A program made the position numbers and the translations under genes. This document shows positions 42,478 through 49,743 of a stretch of DNA of 64,000 bases, one piece after another. Source of the DNA: Mycetocola lacteus. Its GTDB lineage: Bacteria; Actinomycetota; Actinomycetes; Actinomycetales; Microbacteriaceae. The notes below the pieces were generated by a model. That model was not told the DNA's origin. It did no database searches and saw nothing but the letters and a program-made list of their open reading frames with translations. Every line of letters starts with the position of its first letter. The stretch's first letter is position 1. Location: assembly GCF_003667575.1 (NCBI RefSeq), contig NZ_RCUY01000009.1, forward strand, positions 372,001-436,000. The letters run 5' to 3'.

Positions 42478-43392
42478 CTAGGCGTCCATGACGGATACCC
42501 GCTCGGCGGTCAGTGTGCCCACCTCTCGCTCGGCGATCTCGCTCAGCGCGGTGAGCACCGGAGTCTGCCGATCTGCGGGGATCGCCAGCCCGACCCGGCC
42601 GGCCGGCAGGTCGCTCACCCCCCGACTCGCCACGTCTCCGCGGGTATAAAACGCCGCGGTGGACGCGGGCAAAATCACGATGCCTCGCCCGGCGGCCACG
42701 TACTCCAGTTTCTCCTCGACCGTGTTCACCACCGGCAGGCCGATCCGATCCAGCGAGAGCGCATTCGGACGCACGGTGAGTACCGCGTCGCGCCATTCGG
42801 GTACCGCGTCGGGATCCTGCAGGAGGTTCTCGGCGGTGAGCACGGCGAGGGTGATCTCCTCGAGCTCCAGCAGTGGATGTCCGGTCGGGAGGACCACCAC
42901 GCGGGGTTCCTGCAACAGCTCGGTCACCTGTAGGCCACGACGCGGCACCGGCAGACGCACAAAGCTCGCGTCGATACCGCCGTCCAGCAGGGTCTCGACC
43001 TGGGTATCCCAGCCGGTGCGCTGCACGTCCACGGTGAGCCCGGGAAACCGCTCAACCAGGTCGCGCACCACCGAGGTGATAATCAGGCCCGGCATGAATC
43101 CGATGGTCAGGTGCGGTCCCTGCCGTCCCGCGGTGCGGGCCCGGCGCTGCAGCGCGGCCGCTCCGGCCAGCAGCGCGCGGGCGTCGTCCACCAGCGCGGT
43201 CCCGGTTTCGGTGAGCCGGGTGCCACGGCTCGACCGTTCAAACAGGGTGGCCCCCAGCTCCCCCTCAAGCGCGGTAATCTGCCGACTCAGCACGGGCTGC
43301 GCGATGTGTAGCTTTTCGGCCGCGCGCCCGTAGTTCAGCTCCTCGGCCACCACCAGAAAGTAGCGCAGCTTGCGCAGGTCCAGGTCACTCAT
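42478..43392 (-). CDS. LysR family transcriptional regulator
   Basis: The 304-aa protein has the N-terminal winged HTH LRKLRYFLVVAEELNYGRAAEKLHIAQPVLSRQITALEGELGATLFERSSRGTRLTETG and a periplasmic-binding-like effector domain from about residue 92. LysR regulators bind a co-inducer and activate neighbouring genes. Here the MFS and SDR genes lie directly downstream on the same strand, with the ATACCC-N3-GGGTAT site between. The start at 43392 (MSDLDLRKLRYF) is conserved in form. Confidence 0.94.
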   Translation of the reverse strand: MSDLDLRKLRYFLVVAEELNYGRAAEKLHIAQPVLSRQITALEGELGATLFERSSRGTRLTETGTALVDDARALLAGAAALQRRARTAGRQGPHLTIGFMPGLIITSVVRDLVERFPGLTVDVQRTGWDTQVETLLDGGIDASFVRLPVPRRGLQVTELLQEPRVVVLPTGHPLLELEEITLAVLTAENLLQDPDAVPEWRDAVLTVRPNALSLDRIGLPVVNTVEEKLEYVAAGRGIVILPASTAAFYTRGDVASRGVSDLPAGRVGLAIPADRQTPVLTALSEIAEREVGTLTAERVSVMDA

Positions 43393-43725
43393 GCTCGGAG
43401 TCTACTCCGGAGGAGAGCACACACCGGCGTGCGAGGTGCCCGGTTGAAAGACAGGGGTGATCGTGGAATTACCGGCCGCGACAGCACGGGTGAGGTCCGC
43501 CTTGTCCGCGCGGCGCGTGTTTGGTCGTCCGGCTGCGCCCTAATCAGAGTCGATCGGAAGACCGACTGGCGCTGTATTCCAGGGCGTTCGGCACGGTCTT
43601 GTGCCAGGTGGACTCGGAGCATCAGAAAAATAACACCCATCCGGCTAGAACTCCGCGGCGGCCCGCCGGTAACGTGCCCGACACGGGAGACACACGGTCC
43701 CCGAACCCAACGATTGGAGCAGGTC
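43393..43725. other. Intergenic region upstream of the 24-residue peptide gene
   Basis: This 333-base gap is divergent (lysR minus, peptide plus). Composition falls toward its right end. A -10-like TAGAAC lies near 43646, but I cannot name a firm promoter. An imperfect dyad, GTCGATCGG-AAGA-CCGAC, lies at about 43550-43567. No second peptide copy was seen. Confidence 0.4.
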
Positions 43726-43800
43726 ATGGAACTCAGTATTGAAGAGCCCCAGGAAGAACGGATCGATTTCGCCGTCCTCTACGGCGGCAAGACGTTCTAG
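43726..43800 (+). CDS. 24-residue peptide, candidate RiPP precursor or signal peptide
   Basis: The open frame begins MELSIEEP and ends VLYGGKTF. The start has a good ribosome site (GGAG with 6 bases to the ATG). The first 15 residues are acidic, the last nine hydrophobic/basic: a leader-plus-core look. It is followed by a strong hairpin and then a coupled operon of TPR protein, MFS exporter and S9 peptidase, which could be a maturation and export set. No homologue comes to mind. A leader for attenuation is the alternative, but the ribosome site and position argue for a real product. Confidence 0.6.
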   Translation: MELSIEEPQEERIDFAVLYGGKTF

Positions 43801-43807
43801 CCCTACC

Positions 43808-43840
43808 CGAGGGGTATCGGATTCCTTCCGGTACCCCTCG
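43808..43840 (+). promoter_or_regulatory. Strong hairpin between the peptide gene and the TPR operon
   Basis: CGAGGGGTATCGGA pairs with TCCGGTACCCCTCG (14 bp, one G-U) over a 5-base loop, with no T tract. A hairpin just after a small precursor gene commonly raises its dose relative to downstream genes, by partial termination or mRNA protection. Confidence 0.75.
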
Positions 43841-43863
43841 CCCATCTCGAAAAAGGATTCTGA

Positions 43864-45399
43864 ATGTTGACCGTAGCCCCCGTTCCGCACTCACCCATTT
43901 CATTTGGAGTGGTGAAAACAATCATCGAATATCTGGGTGTCTCTCCGGAGCATCACAACGACGTACTCACGCAGAGCCTTCGGATCCTCTACCCTTTGGA
44001 TTCTGATCTTGAACGGGCCGCCCGTGCGCAGACGCAAAGCCTCACCGAATCGGCAACCACGGATGAGCAGATTCGGTTCTTTCAGCACCAGCGCGCCAGG
44101 CGCAGCTTCATCAGGGTGGCACACTCAATTGATGAAGAAGTGGGGCCCATTTCGATCCACGTTTCGAATGCGAATCTCCTCGATATCGCCAGCCGCGAGT
44201 TCCTGACGGTTGCCGTTCGAGTCTGCAACTGGTCGGTCACGATGGAGGATAGTACCTCACCACAGGCCTGCAGTTATACGCCCGGGGAATCGGAGCAGCA
44301 TCTCCTAGACCTGTTAGAAACGCTCCCAAATGGCAAAGCTCAGGATGAGATCCTTTCGCTGGCATTCGAATACATCCATGTGGGAGATGCTTGGACGGCC
44401 ATCGAACTGGGCCGATGGGTTCAGCGGTTCACGCACTCACCGAGGCTCTGGAACCTCCTTGCGCTGGCCCACGCGATGCTCGGCGAAACCATCGAGGCCG
44501 AGTTTTACTACGATAGATGGTCGGCAATGGGAGTCCCCATCGATGCGGCACGCGCGCTCTATGGGAAGGCCATGCTCGCTGTCCGCCATCATCCCGATGG
44601 ACTGAGGGACATCGATCTTGGCGCGCATCTTTTGAACACGGCCCTCGAACTCATTCAGACTCTCCCCGCTGTCGATCGAAAGATGGACCTGGTCGTCTTC
44701 GATGAGGTGTTCAACCGCAATGGGTTTGCCCTCGTTATGTTTCGCCGCGGAGATGTGACGGGTGCAATCAGCCTCCTTCGATGGGGCATCGATGCGCTGA
44801 CGTCCACATCTGAAAAGGTAGCTATTCACCGAAGCGTACTCCTCTACAACCTCGCCCAGTGCTATCAAAAGATGGGGGACCTGAACTCGGCAATTGACAC
44901 GTTCCGCGATCTCATCTCGGTGGATCCGCACATGCCCGAGTACCACCTGGAAGCCGCCAAATGTTATGCCCTGAACGGGAACCTGGGTACCGCGTTAAAG
45001 GAGTGTAGACAGGCCATTCTCCTCGATGATGCGCTGGCGCAATCGTGGCATCTCGCGGGTGTTTACGAGGGCCTAAGCGGCAATCACGATGCCGCCACCG
45101 CCGCACATCGACAAGCGTTCCGCCTTGATCCCGATACCCCCGGATACCTGACCGATCTAGTTTATGGTCTGGTCTTAACGGGAGGATTCGACGAGGCGGC
45201 ACGCTACTCAGACGGCTGGGTGGACTCGGGGGTATCGACACGGGAAATTGAGCGCAGGGCTTCGCTTTCGGCCGAGATAGCGTTGCGTTTGGGCCAGCCC
45301 GACCGGGCGCTGAATGCGCTAGATCACGCACTTGAGTTGCGCCCTCAGTCAACGCATCTGCGTGGTAACCGCGACCAGGTGCGCCGGCTGAACCGATGA
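43864..45399 (+). CDS. TPR-repeat protein of the peptide cassette
   Basis: The 511-aa soluble protein has an N-terminal region (about 1-135) I do not recognise, then helical repeats. Clear TPR units run from about residue 320: LYNLAQCYQKMGDLNSAIDTFRDLISVDP, YHLEAAKCYALNGNLGTALKECRQAILLDD, SWHLAGVYEGLSGNHDAATAAHRQAFRLDP and LGQPDRALNALDHALELRP. TPRs bind peptides or proteins, so it may hold the small peptide or scaffold the maturation. AAAGGA precedes the ATG. Its stop overlaps the MFS start (ATGA). Base composition is clearly less GC-rich than the flanking core genes. Confidence 0.85.
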   Translation: MLTVAPVPHSPISFGVVKTIIEYLGVSPEHHNDVLTQSLRILYPLDSDLERAARAQTQSLTESATTDEQIRFFQHQRARRSFIRVAHSIDEEVGPISIHVSNANLLDIASREFLTVAVRVCNWSVTMEDSTSPQACSYTPGESEQHLLDLLETLPNGKAQDEILSLAFEYIHVGDAWTAIELGRWVQRFTHSPRLWNLLALAHAMLGETIEAEFYYDRWSAMGVPIDAARALYGKAMLAVRHHPDGLRDIDLGAHLLNTALELIQTLPAVDRKMDLVVFDEVFNRNGFALVMFRRGDVTGAISLLRWGIDALTSTSEKVAIHRSVLLYNLAQCYQKMGDLNSAIDTFRDLISVDPHMPEYHLEAAKCYALNGNLGTALKECRQAILLDDALAQSWHLAGVYEGLSGNHDAATAAHRQAFRLDPDTPGYLTDLVYGLVLTGGFDEAARYSDGWVDSGVSTREIERRASLSAEIALRLGQPDRALNALDHALELRPQSTHLRGNRDQVRRLNR

Positions 45400-46571
45400 A
45401 ACTGGGCATCCGCGGGCAGCTTGGTATCTTCAGCGCATTGTTTGCGGCCGGCATGTGGATGTCCAAGATCGCTCAGCCCCTCTACTTTGAACAGCGCGGT
45501 GCCCTGGTCGCGTTTGGTATCGGCTATGCCGTGATGGCCGTGGCGGGCGGGTTTTCTTTCATCTGGGGTGTCACAGCCGATCGTATTGGCGGCCTCTGGT
45601 CGGTGCGCATCGGTACCGCACTTTACGGCATTGGAATCGCCGGCCGTATCTTCACCGATACCGTACCCGTGATTGTGTTCTCGGCAATTTCGGGCGTAGG
45701 TGCCTCAATGGCGATGGTCGCGATTCGCCCGTGGGTGCGGTCCACTGTGACCCAGCAGGAGATTCCGCGGGTCGTTGGCGCCAGAAACCTCGGTAATCAA
45801 ACCGGGGTGCTTATCGGGACGGTCGGAGCCTCCGCCATTTTTGCCCTTTCCCTACGCGGGAGCGTCGAGCCTGCCGCCGCACTGATCATTGCCCCCGTCC
45901 TCATCGTGGCGGCCTTCATCTGGGTCTTGGTGTGCCCGGTGGTAACCTTACCGGGAGAACCCGTTGGCGCCTCGACCGGCCCTCACCAGGCACCTCCAGA
46001 TCGTCGGGGCAGATATCTAGCGCTGCGACTCACAATGATTGGTCTGCTCTCGGGCTTCTACATCAGTTTGACGGTTCCGTATCTTCCGCTCGTATTCACC
46101 GATAGTGGGGCTTCGGCCTCCCAATCGGCGCTGGTGATCGGAATGATGAGCGTTGTACAGATGGGGATTTCCTGGATACTGGCACGTAGAAAAGCCGGTT
46201 TTCGCCCGCTTGCGCTCTTTATCGTGTCGGAAATCAGCACCGGATTGCTCACGCTTGCCGCCGTGCTTGCACTGGGTCTCGGACCGGGCCTCCTTGCCGT
46301 TATCTTTATCGCGCGCGCCGCCTTTGTGTCGTTGGCGGTGGTGGCCGAAGAGACAATCCAATACGCGGTCATGCCACGCGAATCCGCAGGTTTTATGTTT
46401 GGTATCTCCCAGACCGCTTTTCTCGTAGGGGACGCGCTCGGCGGAGCGGTCGGCGCTCCGCTCTGGATTGCTGGGGGAGCGGCCGGGCTCCTCACTACAG
46501 CCGGCATCATCACACTGGTAAACGCACTGGTGCTGCCTCTGCTGCTCAAACGCATGATTCCGAAACGTTAG
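45396..46571 (+). CDS. MFS transporter of the peptide cassette
   Basis: The 391-aa, twelve-helix MFS protein starts KLGIRGQLGIFSALFAAGMWMSKIAQPLYFEQRGALVAFGIGYAVM and shows the loop WGVTADRIGGLWSVRIG after helix 2. A second half begins near RYLALRLTMIGLLSGFYISLTVPYLPL. It probably exports the mature peptide or its product; that is inferred from context. It is coupled to the TPR gene by an ATGA overlap, and the peptidase gene follows after 4-13 bases. Confidence 0.87.
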   Translation: MKLGIRGQLGIFSALFAAGMWMSKIAQPLYFEQRGALVAFGIGYAVMAVAGGFSFIWGVTADRIGGLWSVRIGTALYGIGIAGRIFTDTVPVIVFSAISGVGASMAMVAIRPWVRSTVTQQEIPRVVGARNLGNQTGVLIGTVGASAIFALSLRGSVEPAAALIIAPVLIVAAFIWVLVCPVVTLPGEPVGASTGPHQAPPDRRGRYLALRLTMIGLLSGFYISLTVPYLPLVFTDSGASASQSALVIGMMSVVQMGISWILARRKAGFRPLALFIVSEISTGLLTLAAVLALGLGPGLLAVIFIARAAFVSLAVVAEETIQYAVMPRESAGFMFGISQTAFLVGDALGGAVGAPLWIAGGAAGLLTTAGIITLVNALVLPLLLKRMIPKR

Positions 46572-46584
46572 CGGGGTGGCCGGC

Positions 46585-48270
46585 ATGGCAATCACGTCAA
46601 TCTTCGAGGAAGACTCGCTTGTCCCCATCGCGCTCACGTCCGATGCGCTCTACCTGTTTAGTCGTTTGCGGGGAGAGCTCTTCCGTACCACCAGCACAGG
46701 CGAACCAGCCGATGGACCTTATGAACACGTTTCCCTCGCACCACTCACCTCGCCGTTTAGCCTGCCTGGGCACGGGGCAACCTACGACATCGCACAGTCT
46801 CGGGGTGTCACGGCGGTCAGCGAGTATGTGTATTCCGATCGGGGATTGATTTTCACCCGAAAACGCTGGCATCGATCACCGTCTATCGAACACCATCGGT
46901 TTCTCGCACCGATACCTTCGCCGACTAAATCGGGGATGTACCTGCTGTATTCGCCCATTTCCGTTCCTGGACAATACCTACTCCTTGACGTGAGTAACGG
47001 TAATACGTTGGAGACTCCGTCCGCGATCGGTATACCCCGATTCGTATTTTCCGACGGATCCATTCTCACCGAGTCCGCTCGCGAGCGATGGTCTATTTAC
47101 GACGCCGGGCTGGTAGTCCTGAGTGGAAAAGGGGCCCCTGTCTGCGCCGCAAGCGACTTCGCGATAGTGAGGCAGGCGAGCAAAGAGGGTGATGGGTTCG
47201 TCCTCGTGCGGCACTCGGGTCAAGTGCCGCTTCACATGGGCGGCGGGTGGGTTATTGTCTCGGCCGTGGCATCGAACTCGGTCGTCCTAGCCTATGCGGT
47301 TCATCCCATTCTGGGTCAGCGGGTTTTTCGTGCGAATCCCGACACCATGACATTTACGCCGTGGTTAAGCGGCGGTGGGACGTCCGAGCTGTTCTCGCTG
47401 GGCGCGCACTCCACTCCGATAATTCGATGCACGGGGGTTGCCAGTGGGTCGCGCTGGCGAACCCCGGATGTCGAATACACCGGTATTTTCGCGCCGCGTG
47501 AGGATCTTGAAATCCGCAACGTCATGGTTGAGGGAATGCCCTGCGTGACTCTGAGACACCGTACGGAGACCGCGACGAGGCTGGTTGTATCGCTTCACGG
47601 CGGACCCGACAGTCACGAGCTCGATGATCTTCGCTACGGAGGGATGTACCGCGATCTCCTGGACGTCGGATGCGAAATTCTGATCGTGAACTATCCGGGT
47701 TCAAAGTCCCTGGGAAGGGGGCTTCAGCGTGTCGCATGGAACAATTGGGAATCTTCCGCTCGGCGGGTCGCTCGTGCCGTGGCACGGCTCACCTCCGATC
47801 GCCACCATGTTCAGGTGTGGCTGTTTGGGACCAGCTTCGGTGCATGGATGGCGCTCCAAATTGCGTGCCACGTGGCGATTGACCAGATTATCGCTCTCTC
47901 CCCGGTTCTGAACGTCGTGGAGCACCTTGATCGGCACCGAGACACGGATCAGGATTTTCGAATCTGGGCGGAGCGGCGTTTTGGGGATCATTATCGAGAT
48001 CGGGGTGAGGGACAAAACCAAGTTTTGGCTTGCCCCTCGCCCGTATGCGTCCTAGTCCCGGATTCCGATGAGATCGTTTCCCCGGACTCCACGATCGCTT
48101 CGGTTCGTTTAGCCCAGGACGCGGGAAGACGCTGGGATCTCTGGATGTTGCCCGGCACACATTACCCACGCCGCGCGGGGGACGCTACAATCCGTTGGGC
48201 TGCCCTGCGTCGCGCCTTTGACGTTCGGACTCGGGGAGCACAGGGTGATCAGGGACACCCGCGAGGGTGA
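46585..48270 (+). CDS. S9/prolyl-oligopeptidase-like serine hydrolase of the peptide cassette
   Basis: The 561-aa protein has an N-terminal beta-propeller-like half and a C-terminal alpha/beta-hydrolase domain: LVVSLHGGPDSHE (oxyanion loop, residues about 332-344), nucleophile WLFGTSFGAWMALQIA (Ser of GTSFG), acid VPDSDEIV and base GTHYPRR. This is the S9 architecture, in which the propeller filters short peptides. A natural role is trimming the 24-residue peptide or its leader. ATG 46585 (MAITSIFEEDSLV) has GGGGTGG upstream; GTG 46576 is possible. It has no signal peptide, so it should be cytosolic. Confidence 0.88.
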   Translation: MAITSIFEEDSLVPIALTSDALYLFSRLRGELFRTTSTGEPADGPYEHVSLAPLTSPFSLPGHGATYDIAQSRGVTAVSEYVYSDRGLIFTRKRWHRSPSIEHHRFLAPIPSPTKSGMYLLYSPISVPGQYLLLDVSNGNTLETPSAIGIPRFVFSDGSILTESARERWSIYDAGLVVLSGKGAPVCAASDFAIVRQASKEGDGFVLVRHSGQVPLHMGGGWVIVSAVASNSVVLAYAVHPILGQRVFRANPDTMTFTPWLSGGGTSELFSLGAHSTPIIRCTGVASGSRWRTPDVEYTGIFAPREDLEIRNVMVEGMPCVTLRHRTETATRLVVSLHGGPDSHELDDLRYGGMYRDLLDVGCEILIVNYPGSKSLGRGLQRVAWNNWESSARRVARAVARLTSDRHHVQVWLFGTSFGAWMALQIACHVAIDQIIALSPVLNVVEHLDRHRDTDQDFRIWAERRFGDHYRDRGEGQNQVLACPSPVCVLVPDSDEIVSPDSTIASVRLAQDAGRRWDLWMLPGTHYPRRAGDATIRWAALRRAFDVRTRGAQGDQGHPRG

Positions 48271-48290
48271 TTCCGTCGCCGGAGTCCGAA
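48224..48290. terminator. Structured convergent gene-end region
   Basis: TTCGGACTC (48224-48232) and GAGTCCGAA (48282-48290) are complementary. A smaller CACCC-GCGA-GGGTG stem lies between them. The region covers the end of the S9 gene and abuts the stop of the convergent methyltransferase gene. Confidence 0.45.
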
Positions 48291-48293
48291 CGG

Positions 48294-49100
48294 CTACGCG
48301 ACCGCCAGGATCTCTCCGTGCGGCATCGCGTACCAGCCGGCCGGGTCGGCGACCCAGGCGGTCCAGGCGTCGGCGATCTGCTGGATCTGGGTTTCGGTCG
48401 CGATGCCCTGGCTGATTGCGTCCGGCCCCCAGTTGGAGGAGGACGCGCGCTCGGCCCAGGCACCGCCCCACCACTCGCGCTCATCGGATTCGGAAAAGCC
48501 CCACACCGATGCGGTCGCGCGCACCTCGGTGAAGCCTGCCTCCAACGCCCAGGCCTTGAGGAAGCGGCCACCGTTGGGCTCTCCCCCGCCGGAACGAGCG
48601 AGTTCCTGATAGACGCGCATCCACTCATCCAGGCCGGGCAGGAGTGGATACCAGGAGGCGGATCCGTAGACCACATCGCGCGCGGCGACGATGCCGCCGG
48701 GCTTGGTTACCCGGCGCATTTCCCGCAGCGCGGCAACCGGGTCACCGAGGTGCTGGAGTACCTGATGGGCGTGCACGATGTCGAAGGAGTTGTCCTCGAA
48801 GGGCAACTCGTACGCGCTTCCCGCGAGGAAGTGGGCGTTGTCGATGCCGAGTCCGGCCGCACGCTGGGTAGCCTGCTGGGTAACCGATTCGGAGGCGTCT
48901 AAACCAAAAACATCGCCCGGAAATACTCTCTGGGCGATGTCTGTGGTGATGGTTCCGGGGCCACTTCCTACATCGAGGACGCGACAGCCAGCAAGCAGAT
49001 ACGGGGAAAGATAGGCGGCCGAATTCTCGACCGTCCGCCACGAGTGAGTGCGAAGAACACTGGGGTGATGCCCCAGCGTGTACCGTTCCATACTTGCCAT
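48294..49100 (-). CDS. Class I SAM-dependent methyltransferase
   Basis: The 268-aa protein has the SAM-binding motif CRVLDVGSGPGTITTDIAQR near residue 39, then DVFGLDASESVTQQATQRAAGLG, FDIVHAHQVLQHLGDPVAALREMRRVTKPGG. The UbiE/COQ5-like form suggests a small-molecule substrate. Its GC content is like the core genome, unlike the cassettes on either side, so it probably belongs to the native chromosome. It could still modify a product of a neighbour, but there is no direct evidence. Confidence 0.92.
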   Translation of the reverse strand: MASMERYTLGHHPSVLRTHSWRTVENSAAYLSPYLLAGCRVLDVGSGPGTITTDIAQRVFPGDVFGLDASESVTQQATQRAAGLGIDNAHFLAGSAYELPFEDNSFDIVHAHQVLQHLGDPVAALREMRRVTKPGGIVAARDVVYGSASWYPLLPGLDEWMRVYQELARSGGGEPNGGRFLKAWALEAGFTEVRATASVWGFSESDEREWWGGAWAERASSSNWGPDAISQGIATETQIQQIADAWTAWVADPAGWYAMPHGEILAVA

Positions 49101-49202
49101 AGGGCCAGCCTAGGAGTCGAGGCTGAGGGCCCCTGACCGTGTGACGGAATCACGCCCGTTCTGCCGCGTGGCGCAATTACGACCATGATTCCAGACCCCT
49201 TT

Positions 49203-49223
49203 TATGACGTTTTGGATGTCATA
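49203..49223. promoter_or_regulatory. Inverted repeat upstream of the bacteriocin gene
   Basis: TATGAC-N9-GTCATA lies about 150 bases before the Lcn972-type start. It could be a regulator site. The rest of 49101-49371 is lower in GC and contains no other gene. Confidence 0.4.
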
Positions 49224-49371
49224 TTCATGGTTTCCCACGGCAAAACGAAACCTGGCGATACCCGGCGTCACACTTCGGTTTCTTTATCTGACTCCCAGGT
49301 TTCGGCGCGTACCGTGGCCGCCACCTCGCCCCACTCGGTGCGGGGTGATCACCACGAAGAAAGGAATTGCC

Positions 49372-49743
49372 ATGAAAAAACTCCTCAGAAACGGCATCAT
49401 TACGGGTTCCCTCGTGACCGGGCTGCTCCTCACGGGAGGCGCGCTCGCACCCGGAGCCTTCGCTGCCGGCACCAGCACGCCCGACGGCGGAGGGAATTCC
49501 ACGCAGAGTAACGACAAACCGCTAAAGATCGAACACCCCGGCGGCGGAACGTGGAATTGGGGTGTCCTGTTGGGCGACAACTGGTCGTACTATCTACACG
49601 GGTCCAAGGTGCATTCCGCCGCAGTAGAGGGTGACAACGGTATCGAGCGATCGGGCTGGCAAGCATCAGGTAAGTGGGCGAAAGCGAACGCACCAGATAG
49701 CGACATTTTTCGTACTGACGGGGCTTGGTGGGACGTTCGGTGA
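49372..49743 (+). CDS. Lactococcin 972 family bacteriocin precursor
   Basis: The 123-aa precursor has a signal peptide (MKKLLRNGIITGSLVTGLLL, cut near APGAFA at residue 31). The exported part shows the family signature: GGGTWNWGVLLGDNWSYYLHGSKVHSAAVEG (about residues 57-87), then SGWQASGKWAKANAP and a C-terminal WWDVR. Lcn972 is secreted by Sec and blocks septum formation by binding lipid II in related Gram-positives. AAAGGA precedes the ATG. The membrane protein and ABC ATPase that always accompany this family follow, each overlapping the previous stop. Confidence 0.92.
   Translation: MKKLLRNGIITGSLVTGLLLTGGALAPGAFAAGTSTPDGGGNSTQSNDKPLKIEHPGGGTWNWGVLLGDNWSYYLHGSKVHSAAVEGDNGIERSGWQASGKWAKANAPDSDIFRTDGAWWDVR

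Noticed and set aside
43726..43800. The 24-residue frame as a lasso-peptide precursor (ending GGKTF resembles some core tails)
   Set aside because: There is no lasso cyclase or B-protein homologue nearby, and the conserved lasso leader pattern is missing.
43726..48270. The peptide and TPR gene as a Rap/PlcR-type (RRNPP) receptor pair
   Set aside because: The peptide has no export signal, it lies upstream rather than downstream, and the TPR protein shows no N-terminal HTH. It is kept only as a remote option.
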